A DNA stretch of 18,770 bases from Candidatus Aerophobota bacterium (GCA_021160405.1 JAGHCO010000066.1:1-18770), one strand, 5' to 3'. Shown: positions 1-8,189, counted from the first letter of the stretch. Notes: generated from the sequence alone by a model not told the origin. Made by a program: numbers and translations.

Positions 1-388
1 AAACTATACCTTGAGCCTTAGCTATAAGCTGATGAGAAGAATTTTCCACTTTTATCTGATAAAGCCCAATTCTGGATGTTAAGTATTCCTCTTTAGCCTC
101 AGCAATAAGGGTATCTCCCATGGAAGGTGCTCTCATATAATTTATGTTCATCTGAAGAGCAAGAGAGGTTACTCCTCCTGAATTAGATGCCACAGCAAAA
201 GCCTGATCCGCCAGGGAGAAGATAAGCCCACCATGAATATAGCCTAAAAAGTTTAGAAAATTCTCTCTTACTACTAAACTCACTTTGGCATAACCCTTTT
301 CAACATTCCCCAATTTAATACCTAAAAAAGCACCGTAAGGGTCCTTCTTTAATTTCTTTTTTATAAGGTCAAGAGAATTTTTATCCAT
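1..388 (-). CDS. paaI: PaaI-type hotdog-fold acyl-CoA thioesterase (C-terminus cut by window edge)
   Basis: Reading back from the ATG at 388-386 gives an open frame of 129 codons that runs off the left edge without a stop. It is recognised as a PaaI/YdiI-like hotdog thioesterase by the segment GYIHGGLIFSLADQAFAVAS (residues 49-68). His52, Gly53 and Asp61 correspond to the HGG motif and catalytic acid of the PaaI family, which hydrolyses aryl- or hydroxyphenyl-acetyl-CoA. PaaI proteins are usually about 135-145 residues, so only the last 10-15 residues should be missing. The start lies 3 bases after the stop of the upstream paaK-like gene, so the two are very likely co-transcribed and translationally coupled. 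The inferred role is releasing CoA from aryl-CoA thioesters handled by the neighbouring ligases; the actual substrate is not shown by the sequence. Confidence 0.85.
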   Translation of the reverse strand, partial: MDKNSLDLIKKKLKKDPYGAFLGIKLGNVEKGYAKVSLVVRENFLNFLGYIHGGLIFSLADQAFAVASNSGGVTSLALQMNINYMRAPSMGDTLIAEAKEEYLTSRIGLYQIKVENSSHQLIAKAQGIV

Positions 389-391
389 TTT

Positions 392-1654
392 TTACTTCTT
401 CCTAAGTGAAGTGGGCTCAACCAATTTAACCTGTGCTTTAATACCGACCTGGCGATAAATCTCACTTTCTATATTAGTTTTTATCTCCACAAGCTTTTTC
501 ATTTCATCAAAGAAAATTTTCTCAGAGACCTCTACTGAAACTTCCAGAATATCCTGAGTACCTTCTTTATTTATATAAAGATTAAAATGTGGTTCAGCTC
601 CTTCGATTTTAGTAAGGATTTGTTCAATCTGTGAAGGAAAGAAGTTCACACCATTGACAGTTACCATATTATCAGTTCTACCCTTAACTTTCTTCATGCG
701 AATCAAGTTGCGTCCACATCTGCAAGGTGATATATCCAGAGAGGTAATGTCTCCTGTGCGATAGCGAATAAGAGGAAAACCCTCCTTAGTTATAGTGGTA
801 AGAACCAGCTCTCCTTCTTGGCCCAGGGGTAATACTTTCTCGGTATAAGGGTCAATTATTTCAGGAATAAATTGATCCTCAAAGATATGAAGGCCGTTTT
901 TCTCCTCACATTCTACAGCTACACCAGGATTAGTTATTTCGCTTAGTCCATAATTTTCTGTAGCTACAATATTTAAATCTTCTTCAATCTTTTTCCTTGT
1001 CGTCTCCGGGAAAGGCTCACCAGTGAATAGTCCAATTTTAAGCCAAAGATCAGCTGGACTAACTCCTTGTTCCTGAATGATTGCTGCTAATCTCAAGGCA
1101 AAACTGGGTGTAGATATTAAAGCAGTTGTATGATAGTCTCGCATTATTGCCAGTTGTCGAGCTGGATCAAGGTTAGAAGCAGGTATAACTGAGGCGCCTA
1201 TCAGTTCTGCGCCATAGTGGAATCCAAGCGCTCCTCCAAAAAGACCATAGTCAAGGCAGATTTGCACTACATCATTTTTGTTTATTCCTCCAGCTGAAAG
1301 AACACGGGCACATATTTCGGTCCAATGCTCAAGGTCATTTTTTGTATATCCAACTACGATGGGTTCACCCGTAGTACCTAAGGTACATTGAAGTCGCACT
1401 ATCTCTCGCAGAGGAACAGCAAACATCCCGTAAGGATAACTTTTAGACAGGGCATCTTTATTGGTAAGGGGTATCATAGTAAGTCGCTTCATAGAATTAA
1501 TTTCCTCTGGCATTAAACCTATGCGGTCAAACAACTTTCGGTAAAAAGCTACGTTTCGATAGGCACGAGTAACAGTTATCTCAAGCCTTTCCAGCTGCAA
1601 TTGCTCTATTTCATCTCTATCCATACTTTCATATTGCTTGTTCCAAATGCTCAT
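392..1654 (-). CDS. Phenylacetate-CoA ligase-like protein, divergent copy lacking the C-terminal catalytic lysine segment
   Basis: This 420-residue protein of the adenylate-forming PaaK family (AMP-binding domain plus small C-terminal domain) ends the LIV transporter operon and is followed at once by paaI. It aligns along its length with the second PaaK in the window (residues 3-5 IWN, the YGLSEITNPGV region, [13 protein letters not shown]). Two features set it apart. The phosphate-binding loop reads TLGTTGEP (residues 91-98), where its paralogue and most PaaK proteins read SSGTTGKP. The protein also stops at EPTSLRKK, just before the GKAKR segment that carries the A10 lysine used for adenylation in this superfamily. 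It may therefore be a weak or altered ligase, or use another acid. The family call is secure; phenylacetate activation by this copy is doubtful. Confidence 0.85.
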   Translation of the reverse strand: MSIWNKQYESMDRDEIEQLQLERLEITVTRAYRNVAFYRKLFDRIGLMPEEINSMKRLTMIPLTNKDALSKSYPYGMFAVPLREIVRLQCTLGTTGEPIVVGYTKNDLEHWTEICARVLSAGGINKNDVVQICLDYGLFGGALGFHYGAELIGASVIPASNLDPARQLAIMRDYHTTALISTPSFALRLAAIIQEQGVSPADLWLKIGLFTGEPFPETTRKKIEEDLNIVATENYGLSEITNPGVAVECEEKNGLHIFEDQFIPEIIDPYTEKVLPLGQEGELVLTTITKEGFPLIRYRTGDITSLDISPCRCGRNLIRMKKVKGRTDNMVTVNGVNFFPSQIEQILTKIEGAEPHFNLYINKEGTQDILEVSVEVSEKIFFDEMKKLVEIKTNIESEIYRQVGIKAQVKLVEPTSLRKK

Positions 1655-1674
1655 CTATGCCTTCTTATTTTTAT

Positions 1675-2409
1675 TTATTCCCATATTTTCTTATATTCTT
1701 TACCTAAATAGGCCCTTTTTACTTCCTGATTATTTATAAGGTCATTGGGATTTCCCTGGGCAACGATTCTACCTGTTTCCATAACATAAGCCCTATCAAC
1801 TATTTTCAGAGCGGCTTTGGCATTTTGTTCTACAAGAAGGATAGTAGTACCCTGTTCACGCAATTCAGAGATGATGTGGAAGACTTCTCTTCCTATAACT
1901 GGAGCAAGCCCTGTAGAGGGTTCATCCATTAAAAGAAGTCTGGGTTTAGCCATAAGTGCTCTACCAATAGCTAACATCCGTTGTTCACCACCACTAAGAG
2001 TTCCGGCTGGTTGTTTTTTTCTTTCCCTTAAAATAGGAAAACGTCCAAATATAACCTCCAAATCAGCTCGAATTTTTGCTTTTCCATCCTTTTGATAACG
2101 ATGATAAGCTCCTAAAATAAGATTATCCATAACTGTAAGGGGAGCAAAGAGCTGTCTTCCCTCCGGCACCAAACTAATCCCAAGCTTAATTATCTGTCGA
2201 GGGGAATATTTAGTAATATTCTCCTCGAAAAATAAAATTTCTCCCTTTTTTGAAGATAATAATCCCATAATAGAATTTAATAATGTGGTCTTTCCGGCTC
2301 CATTTGCACCAATTAAACCAACTATTTCACCTTTCCTTATGTGCAGAGAAATTCCTTTTAAGGCACACAGGCGACCATAAAAACTCTTAAGACTCCGTAT
2401 GATCAACAA
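1675..2409 (-). CDS. livF: Branched-chain amino-acid ABC transporter ATP-binding protein LivF
   Basis: This is a cytoplasmic ATPase subunit of the LIV/HAAT uptake system, 244 residues, the usual LivF size. The Walker A motif is GANGAGKTT (34-42), the Q-loop region precedes VPEGRQLF (81-88, a LivF hallmark), the ABC signature is an intact LSGGEQ (138-143), and Walker B is LLLMDEP (158-164). The switch region reads LLVEQN, with Gln in place of the usual His, which is common in LivF. It pairs with LivG to drive the LivH/LivM permease. The gene lies 35 bases after livG and 20 bases before the divergent paaK-like gene, in one minus-strand operon. LivF is confident; the transported amino acid is not determined by this subunit. 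Confidence 0.95.
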   Translation of the reverse strand: MLIIRSLKSFYGRLCALKGISLHIRKGEIVGLIGANGAGKTTLLNSIMGLLSSKKGEILFFEENITKYSPRQIIKLGISLVPEGRQLFAPLTVMDNLILGAYHRYQKDGKAKIRADLEVIFGRFPILRERKKQPAGTLSGGEQRMLAIGRALMAKPRLLLMDEPSTGLAPVIGREVFHIISELREQGTTILLVEQNAKAALKIVDRAYVMETGRIVAQGNPNDLINNQEVKRAYLGKEYKKIWE

Positions 2410-2444
2410 TTTCTAATTTCCTCTACTTTAAAATATTTCAGGGT

Positions 2445-3206
2445 TTACTCCTCACCCAGGTAGGCAGCAATAACTGCCTCATTATTTTGGATTTTCTCCG
2501 GCGTTCCTTCTGCTAAAACTTTACCAGAGTTAAGAACTATTACCTCATCCGAAATTTCCATAACTACACTCATATCATGTTCTACTAAAAGAATTGTAAC
2601 TCCACTATCACGAATTTTACAGATAAGCTCTGTCATTGCTTCAGTTTCTCGAATATTTAATCCAGATGCTGGCTCATCCAGAAGGAGTAATTCAGGTTCA
2701 GTAGCTAAGGCCCTGGCAAATTCCAGCAGCCTTTGTTCTCGAATATTAAGATTGGAAGATAATTTAAATGCTTTAGTTTCAAGACCTACAAAAGCTAACA
2801 TTTCTTGGGCAAAGGCACGAGCTTCCCTTTCCTCATAACGAGTTTTTTTTAGCTTTATCATAGCAGGTAGGATTTCAGATTTGGTTCTACAGTGGCGGCC
2901 AATCATTACATTTTCCAATACCGACATATTTTCAAAAATTTGAATATTCTGAAAGGTACGACAAATACCCTTTTTAGCAATAAGATATGGCTTTAAGCCG
3001 TTGATTTTACTATTCTTGAATTTTATTATGCCAGAAGTAGGATAGTAAAGTCCACAGATAATGTTAAATAAGGTAGTTTTCCCAGCTCCATTAGGGCCAA
3101 TTATAGCTTTGATCTGATGATTACTTACTTTAAAATTTACCCCATCAAGAGCTGTTATTCCACCAAATTCTTTTCGTAACCCAATAACTTCTAAAATAGT
3201 GTTCAT
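2445..3206 (-). CDS. livG: Branched-chain amino-acid ABC transporter ATP-binding protein LivG
   Basis: This is the second cytoplasmic ATPase of the LIV system, 253 residues. Walker A is GPNGAGKTT (37-45), the Q-loop is in RTFQN (83-87), Walker B is LLLLDEP (173-179), and the switch histidine is in LLVEHD (H210). The LivG-type C-terminal phrase GKVLAEGTPEKI is present. The signature motif is unusual: where LivG normally has a form of L-x-Y-G-x-Q, this protein reads LNIREQ (153-158), so the signature glycine is Arg. LivF keeps an intact signature, so the heterodimer could still have one normal ATP site. The ATG overlaps the livM stop by 4 bases (ATGA), indicating translational coupling. Confidence 0.95.
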   Translation of the reverse strand: MNTILEVIGLRKEFGGITALDGVNFKVSNHQIKAIIGPNGAGKTTLFNIICGLYYPTSGIIKFKNSKINGLKPYLIAKKGICRTFQNIQIFENMSVLENVMIGRHCRTKSEILPAMIKLKKTRYEEREARAFAQEMLAFVGLETKAFKLSSNLNIREQRLLEFARALATEPELLLLDEPASGLNIRETEAMTELICKIRDSGVTILLVEHDMSVVMEISDEVIVLNSGKVLAEGTPEKIQNNEAVIAAYLGEE

Positions 3207-4183
3207 CTTCGAGTTTCTAATAACTTTTTTAATAAATGACTTTGAGGCAAATTACCTTTACGAATTAAATTAAATAACCCTATAAAGAATCCTTCCGGCA
3301 AGAGGATCATAATAAAAAGAAGTGTGCTTCCATAGATGAGAATGTCATAGTCATGAAATATCCTTAGGAATTCGGGAAGAATGGTAAGAAGAGCTGTTCC
3401 CATGATTGCTCCCCATACACTGGCCATTCCTCCTACTGCAACCATAGTAAGCAAAGCTATGGAAAAGGAGAAGCCAAATGTACCTGGACTAAGAAAAGTT
3501 ACAAAATGAGCGTAAAGGCTACCAGCGATAGAAGCATAAACAGCGCTAAGAACAAACACATCAATTTTGTATCTCGCTGTGTTTACTCCCATAATATTAG
3601 CTGTTATCTCACCTCCATGAATAGATCGAAGAGCTCGACCCACTCTTGAATGGATGAGATTTAGAGAAAGAGTTAGCGTTATCAAAACAATGATCCAAAC
3701 AAAGTAATAGTATCGAAAGTCAGAGTCAAGCATAAACTTTCCCAGTTTAAAGTAGGGAATTTGTCCAAAACCTGAGGGACCACCTGTATAGGTAATCTCT
3801 TGATTAAATATAATGAAGATAATCTGACCAAAAGCTAAGGTAGCCATAGCTAAGTAGTGACCTTTTAGTTTGAGAGCAGGTATCCCAATGAGAAAAGCAA
3901 CCCCTGCTGTAACAAAAATAGCTATTATTAAAGCAATCCAGGGTGAGAGAGCAAATTTAGTGGTAAGGATCCCTGAAGTATAGGCGCCCAATCCAAAGAA
4001 AGCTGCTTGTCCCAATGAAATCTGGCCTGCATAGCCCATAAGAAGACTCAATCCTATAGTAATTAAACTGTAAATACCCACAAAGATCAATATACTTAAG
4101 TAGTAGGGGTTATTAATTATTAGGGGCAGTATCATTACTACTATACTTAAAATCAACAGTGAAAGTAGATTTTTCTTTCCCAT
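3203..4183 (-). CDS. livM: Branched-chain amino-acid ABC transporter permease LivM
   Basis: This 326-residue integral membrane protein has many hydrophobic segments, starting with two near the N-terminus (about residues 6-24 and 28-48). The LivM family phrases GYAGQISLGQAAFFGLGAYTSG and LKLKGHYLAMATLAFGQI are clear, as is the C-terminal GGMASVWGAIMGTALLTILPE block containing the EAA-like loop that contacts the ATPases. It forms the membrane channel together with LivH. The gene lies 15 bases after livH and overlaps livG by 4 bases, so it sits inside the transporter operon. The start codon follows a purine-rich stretch upstream and agrees with the family N-terminus. Confidence 0.95.
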   Translation of the reverse strand: MGKKNLLSLLILSIVVMILPLIINNPYYLSILIFVGIYSLITIGLSLLMGYAGQISLGQAAFFGLGAYTSGILTTKFALSPWIALIIAIFVTAGVAFLIGIPALKLKGHYLAMATLAFGQIIFIIFNQEITYTGGPSGFGQIPYFKLGKFMLDSDFRYYYFVWIIVLITLTLSLNLIHSRVGRALRSIHGGEITANIMGVNTARYKIDVFVLSAVYASIAGSLYAHFVTFLSPGTFGFSFSIALLTMVAVGGMASVWGAIMGTALLTILPEFLRIFHDYDILIYGSTLLFIMILLPEGFFIGLFNLIRKGNLPQSHLLKKLLETRR

Positions 4184-4198
4184 TAGTTTCTTTATTAT

Positions 4199-5092
4199 TT
4201 AAAATTTTTTGAGTTGGCTGCGTTCTTTATTTCCCAGTATTCCACTGGGCTTGACAAATAGAACCACCAGTAGTACTACTAAAGCAATTGCATCCTTATA
4301 TCCCGAAGAAATGAAACCTGCTCCTAAAGATTCCATAATGCCAATGATAAAACCAGCTGTTATTGCCCCTAAATTACTTCCCAGTCCTCCTAATACAGCA
4401 GCACAGAATCCTTTTACAGCTAACATAGTTCCTCGGTTATAGTCCATAAGAGAGATTGGAGCAATAATAATTCCTGCAACAGCTCCTATGGCGGCGCTAA
4501 GGGCAAAAGAAAAGAGAACCATTACCTTCACATTGATTCCCATAAGATTAGCCGCTTCTCGGTTGACGGCACAAGCTTTCATTGCTTTTCCTGCCTGAGT
4601 AAAGGAAAAAAAGAGAGTGAGAAGAAGAACCACGATACCCATAATTCCCAGTATCCATAAAGTTTGAGGAAGTATAGTAGCTCCGAGAATGAAAATGGGT
4701 TTCTCTCCTGAAAAGGCAGGTAAAGTAAAAGTTCCTTTACCCCATAGAAACATTGCCCCTCCTTTAAAAAGGATGGAGCCTGCTACCGTAATAATAATAA
4801 GGGTAATCACGGAAGGATTTTTTAAAGGGTGAATAGCCAATCTCTCAAACGCTGCTCCTATCATAGTTACTAATAGGACTGATATAAGAAAACCTAAGGG
4901 TAGGGGGAGCTTGAAAGTTGTGGTTAAGGAGATCATAATCATCCCCCCCAACATTACAAACTCCCCTTGCGCTAAGTTAATGATCCCAGTAGAGTTATAA
5001 ATTATATTAAAACCGAGAGCAACCATTCCGTAAATGCTACCTACGGTAATGCCGGTAAAAAGGTATTGTAATATCTGAGAACCTAAGCTCAT
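4199..5092 (-). CDS. livH: Branched-chain amino-acid ABC transporter permease LivH
   Basis: This permease of 297 residues belongs to the LivH family. Its N-terminal segment GITVGSIYGMVALGFNIIYNSTGIINLAQGEFVMLGG (residues 14-50) is the family hallmark. The conserved cytoplasmic loop around KAMKACAVNREAANLMGINV (169-188) and GFCAAVLGGLGSNLGAITAGFIIGIMES (228-255) identify the ATPase-contact and pore regions. It partners with LivM. The gene starts 3 bases after the stop of the binding-protein gene and is followed 15 bases later by livM, consistent with one mRNA for the whole transporter. Confidence 0.95.
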   Translation of the reverse strand: MSLGSQILQYLFTGITVGSIYGMVALGFNIIYNSTGIINLAQGEFVMLGGMIMISLTTTFKLPLPLGFLISVLLVTMIGAAFERLAIHPLKNPSVITLIIITVAGSILFKGGAMFLWGKGTFTLPAFSGEKPIFILGATILPQTLWILGIMGIVVLLLTLFFSFTQAGKAMKACAVNREAANLMGINVKVMVLFSFALSAAIGAVAGIIIAPISLMDYNRGTMLAVKGFCAAVLGGLGSNLGAITAGFIIGIMESLGAGFISSGYKDAIALVVLLVVLFVKPSGILGNKERSQLKKF

Positions 5093-5095
5093 TTT

Positions 5096-6259
5096 TTACT
5101 TTAAAACGACAAACTTTCCATTTTTCACTGTAAGCATTTCAAATGCTTCTTTAGTTAATCCTGTGTGATCATCAGGCGAATAATTAAATATTCCTCCTGT
5201 GCCCACAAATCCTTTTACATTTTCAATGAAGTTTCTTATCTTAGCTCGATCAGGCCCTACTGCTCTTAAAGCTAAGATTACTAAGTGCAGTGCATCCCAG
5301 GCGTGTCCTCCAAAAGTGCTAACACTTTCACCATATTTAGCTTCATATTCCTTTTTGTAACGAGATAAAACCTCTTTTTGAGGATTATCATTGGGAAGGG
5401 TATCCACAGCAAGTAACCTTCCTGCAGGAAAGATAATTCCCTCCGCTGCCTTTCCAGCTGCCTGAACATACTTAATATTCCCAAATCCATGGCTCTGGAA
5501 GAGAGGAATGGTCATTCCTAATTGCCGCATATTCTTTACCACAATAGCCTGAGCTGGCACTATGGACCAGTTTATCACAGCCTGAGCTTTAGTTCCTTTA
5601 ATTTTTGTTAATTGCACTGTCATATCTGTATCCTTAGGACCGTAAGTTTCATCAGCTACTATGGTAATTCCATAATCAGGAGCCATTTTTTTTAGCTGCT
5701 TACGTCCCTGGTCACCAAATCCTGTAGTTCCTGTTATAATAGCCACTTTAGATATTCCATGTTCCCTCATATATTCGTAAATTCTTATTACCGCATCACT
5801 ATCTTTCTGGGGAGTTTTAAATACCCATTGTTTCACTGGGATGACTATAGCTTCAGCAGCTGCGCAGGAAATTAAGGGAACCTTTGCTCTTTGTACTATA
5901 GGAATCACTGCCAGAGTAGTTCCACTTCGTGAAGGACCAATTATTGCCAGGACTTTATCTCTCTCAATGAGTTTCTTTACGGCTGTTACTGCTTTTGTTT
6001 CATCTCCCACCGTATCCTCAACAATAACTTGAAGAGGATGACCATTGATACCACCGGCAGCATTTACATTTTCCTCAATCATCTTAACCGTATTTCTTTC
6101 TGGTTCTCCTAACCAGGATGCTCCCCCAGTTATGGCAAATACAGCCCCAACTTTGTAAGGCTTTAGGGCAGCACACCAAACCGAGAAGGACACAACCAGT
6201 AATAGGGCAACAACTATTGCCGCTACTACTCCTGTTGCCACTTTTGTTTTCCTTGTCAT
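5096..6259 (-). CDS. livK: ABC transporter periplasmic/extracytoplasmic amino-acid-binding protein (LivJ/LivK type)
   Basis: This 387-residue type I periplasmic binding protein (Peripla_BP_6 family) captures the transported solute outside the membrane. It starts with a basic MTRKTK and a hydrophobic stretch at residues 8-28, then Cys29. The residues before Cys29 (SVW) do not form a good lipobox, so lipoprotein status is uncertain and ordinary signal cleavage or an anchor is also possible. The family phrases are clear: GAVFAITGGASWLG (38-51), NAAGGINGHPLQVIVEDT (67-84), AIIGPSRSGTTLAV (105-118), then VPLISCAAAEAIV. It opens the transporter operon, with a strong GGAGG (6268-6272) 8 bases before the ATG. 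Co-occurrence with PaaK, PaaI and ACT genes suggests aromatic or branched amino acids or related acids; the ligand itself cannot be read from the sequence. Confidence 0.9.
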   Translation of the reverse strand: MTRKTKVATGVVAAIVVALLLVVSFSVWCAALKPYKVGAVFAITGGASWLGEPERNTVKMIEENVNAAGGINGHPLQVIVEDTVGDETKAVTAVKKLIERDKVLAIIGPSRSGTTLAVIPIVQRAKVPLISCAAAEAIVIPVKQWVFKTPQKDSDAVIRIYEYMREHGISKVAIITGTTGFGDQGRKQLKKMAPDYGITIVADETYGPKDTDMTVQLTKIKGTKAQAVINWSIVPAQAIVVKNMRQLGMTIPLFQSHGFGNIKYVQAAGKAAEGIIFPAGRLLAVDTLPNDNPQKEVLSRYKKEYEAKYGESVSTFGGHAWDALHLVILALRAVGPDRAKIRNFIENVKGFVGTGGIFNYSPDDHTGLTKEAFEMLTVKNGKFVVLK

Positions 6260-6287
6260 TTTTCTTTCCTCCTTATTATTTGGTAAT

Positions 6288-6330
6288 GTCCAAAAAAGGG
6301 GACAAAAAAAGGGGACTGTTCCCTTTTTTT
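6288..6330. repeat. REP-like A/T-flanked GGGGAC repeat with perfect inverted repeat
   Basis: The 12-mer AAAAAAGGGGAC occurs twice, at 6292-6303 and 6305-6316. A perfect 10-bp inverted repeat with arms AAAAAAAGGG (6304-6313) and CCCTTTTTTT (6321-6330) has a 7-base loop. The arrangement resembles the GGGGAC/GTCCC palindromes seen around RAYT (REP-associated transposase) genes, but no such transposase is in the window. It could also act as a weak bidirectional terminator between the ACT gene and the transporter operon, or as a hairpin in the transporter leader, because it lies downstream of the predicted promoter. Confidence 0.6.
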
Positions 6331-6365
6331 AATATATGTTAGCTCGTCTCATGTTAACAATTATC

Positions 6366-6393
6366 AATATAAATTAATTAAAAAATCTGTCAA
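6366..6393 (-). promoter_or_regulatory. Predicted sigma-70-type promoter for the LIV transporter operon
   Basis: On the minus strand a perfect -35 box TTGACA (6393-6388) is followed, after 16 bases, by TATATT (6371-6366), which matches five of six -10 consensus bases. Transcription would start near 6359 and give a leader of about 100 bases containing the GGGGAC hairpin at 6304-6330. This is prediction from consensus only. Confidence 0.5.
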
Positions 6394-6400
6394 GGCATTG

Positions 6401-6435
6401 GTTATTAGTTCTTAGTTTTTGGTTATTAGTCCAAA
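6401..6435. repeat. Degenerate 7-bp tandem repeat (GTTNNNN), five units
   Basis: Reading the plus strand in steps of seven gives GTTATTA (6401), GTTCTTA (6408), GTTTTTG (6415), GTTATTA (6422) and a diverged GTCCAAA (6429). On the transcribed strand each good unit ends in AAC. The array begins 11 bases after the stop codon of the ACT-domain gene. A 12-bp direct repeat, TTGGTTATTAGT at 6398-6409 and 6419-6430, lies within it. Confidence 0.6.
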
Positions 6436-6445
6436 ACTGATAACA

Positions 6446-6877
6446 TCATAATTTCTCAATCTCCCTCATAGTTAAGATTTTTACCTTTTTCCTCGTTAAT
6501 AGCTCTATCGCTTCAGATGGTTTTTCAACCTTCAAAACTACTAGAGCATTCCTACCTTTGGGAGATACAAAAGCATATAAGTATTCTAAATTTAGGTTTG
6601 CTTTTGCTATTATTTCTAAAATTTGAGCTAATCCACCTGGCTTATCTGCAACCTCTACTACTATTACCTCAGCTTCCAAAACTGTAAATCCACTTTTTTC
6701 CAGGATAGAGTAAGTTTCCTCTGGTTGGCTAACTATCATTCGCAAAATGCCAAATTCAGCGGTATCGGCAATAGATAATGCTCGAATATTAATTTCTTTA
6801 TCACCTAAAATTTTTGTAATTTCTGCTAACCTACCTATTTTATTTTCCAGAAACACTGATATTTGTTTTACTTTCAC
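6446..6877 (-). CDS. Tandem ACT-domain protein, probable amino-acid sensor
   Basis: This small 143-residue cytoplasmic protein is made almost entirely of two ACT domains. The first spans about residues 4-68, with the ligand-loop phrase ENKIGRLAEI (11-20). The second spans about 70-140, with ADKPGGLAQIL. No catalytic domain is attached. Stand-alone double ACT proteins bind amino acids and are often encoded beside phenylacetate-CoA ligase genes in anaerobes. The gene follows paaK by 10 bases with an AGGAG ribosome-binding site in the gap, so the two are clearly co-transcribed. Its likely job is to sense an aromatic or branched amino acid and modulate the ligase or transporter. That role is inferred from context; the domain call is firm. 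Confidence 0.88.
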   Translation of the reverse strand: MKVKQISVFLENKIGRLAEITKILGDKEINIRALSIADTAEFGILRMIVSQPEETYSILEKSGFTVLEAEVIVVEVADKPGGLAQILEIIAKANLNLEYLYAFVSPKGRNALVVLKVEKPSEAIELLTRKKVKILTMREIEKL

Positions 6878-6887
6878 ATTAATTCTC

Positions 6888-8189
6888 CTATTTTAACTTT
6901 CTTTTATCTATTAACCGTTTTGCTTTACCCATACTTCTTTGAATAGTTTTTGGCTCAACTAATCTTACTCCTACTCTTAGACCAAGTGTCTCTTCAATTT
7001 CCTGGGCAATCTTTTTTTCCAACTCTTCTACTTTTCTTACCTCGTCAGAGAATATCGCTGCCGAAGTCTCCAATTCTACCGTTAATTCGTCCAATCCTTT
7101 TTTTCTTTCCAGAATTAACTGATAGTGAGGTTCAGCTTCTTCTATTCTCATAAGCACATCCTCTATTTGGGAGGGGAAAATATTTACTCCTCTTATGATA
7201 AGCATATCATCTATTCTTCCCTTTATCTTCTCAATACGAGCCAAAGTTCTTCCACATCGACAGGGTTGGTAATTTATTCTACTTATATCCCCTGTTCTGT
7301 ATCTTATTAAGGTAGTCCCTTCTCTGGTAAGGGTAGTTAAAACTAATTCTCCCTCCTCTCCTTCTCCCAGAATCTCACCTGTTTCCGGGTTAATTATCTC
7401 TGGCAAGAAATGATCTTCAAAGATATGTAATCCATTTTTTTCTGGGCATTCCTGAGCCACTCCCGGTCCAATTATCTCAGTTAATCCATAGATATCTAAG
7501 GCAGTTATCCCCAGGCGAGACTCAATTTCCTTACGCATATTTTCTGACCATGGTTCTGCTCCTAATACTCCTACCCGAAGAGGTAATTTTCTTAAATCTA
7601 TCCCCATCTCTTTAGCTACTTCAGCTATATGTAAAGCATAGGAAGGGGTACAGGTTAAGATAGTTGATTTAAAGTCCTGCATCATCATAACCTGACGGGT
7701 AGTTTGTCCACCAGAGATTGGTATAGTCTTTGCTCCAATTAATCGAGCGCCGTAATGGATACCCAAGCCTCCTGTAAAAAGGCCGTATCCATAAGCATTA
7801 TGAATTATATCCTTTGCTGTAGCACCTGCACAGCTTAGGCACCGAGCTGTAACTTCTGACCAGGTTATGATATCTTTGTGTGTATATCCATCAACCACGG
7901 GTTTACCGGTAGTGCCAGATGAAGTATGAAACTCCACTATTTCTTTTAGGGGGGAGGCAAACAAACCAAAAGGATAACCCTCTCGGAGTTCCGATTTAGT
8001 GGTAAAGGGAAGTTTGTCCAGGTCTTTTAATGAGTTTATATCATCAGGATAAACTCCTCTTTCCTTGAATTTTTGTTTGTAAAAAGGTACAGATTGATAA
8101 ACTCGCTGAGTGACTTCTTTCAGTCTCTTTAGTTGAAGGGTTTCAAGTTCCTGCCTTGGCATACATTCATATTTCTTATTCCAAATCAT
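6888..8189 (-). CDS. paaK: Phenylacetate-CoA ligase (AMP-forming), canonical copy
   Basis: This 433-residue member of the PaaK family converts an aryl acetate, ATP and CoA into aryl-acetyl-CoA via an acyl-adenylate. It has the full motif set: phosphate-binding loop [14 protein letters not shown] (90-103), [14 protein letters not shown] around the AMP site, [31 protein letters not shown], and the C-terminal [10 protein letters not shown] with the A10 lysine at 422. The length is typical. GGAGG sits 10-15 bases before the ATG. It heads a two-gene unit with the ACT protein and lies upstream of the LIV operon that ends with a second, divergent paaK. In fermenting anaerobes this enzyme may work with indolepyruvate-type oxidoreductases during aromatic amino-acid breakdown; no such oxidoreductase is in this window. 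Confidence 0.93.
   Translation of the reverse strand: MIWNKKYECMPRQELETLQLKRLKEVTQRVYQSVPFYKQKFKERGVYPDDINSLKDLDKLPFTTKSELREGYPFGLFASPLKEIVEFHTSSGTTGKPVVDGYTHKDIITWSEVTARCLSCAGATAKDIIHNAYGYGLFTGGLGIHYGARLIGAKTIPISGGQTTRQVMMMQDFKSTILTCTPSYALHIAEVAKEMGIDLRKLPLRVGVLGAEPWSENMRKEIESRLGITALDIYGLTEIIGPGVAQECPEKNGLHIFEDHFLPEIINPETGEILGEGEEGELVLTTLTREGTTLIRYRTGDISRINYQPCRCGRTLARIEKIKGRIDDMLIIRGVNIFPSQIEDVLMRIEEAEPHYQLILERKKGLDELTVELETSAAIFSDEVRKVEELEKKIAQEIEETLGLRVGVRLVEPKTIQRSMGKAKRLIDKRKLK

Noticed and set aside
6118..6342. Plus-strand open frame of 74 codons across the start of the binding-protein gene
   Set aside because: It is the reverse complement of the signal-peptide region and the A/T-rich hairpin; composition is biased and no family is recognisable.
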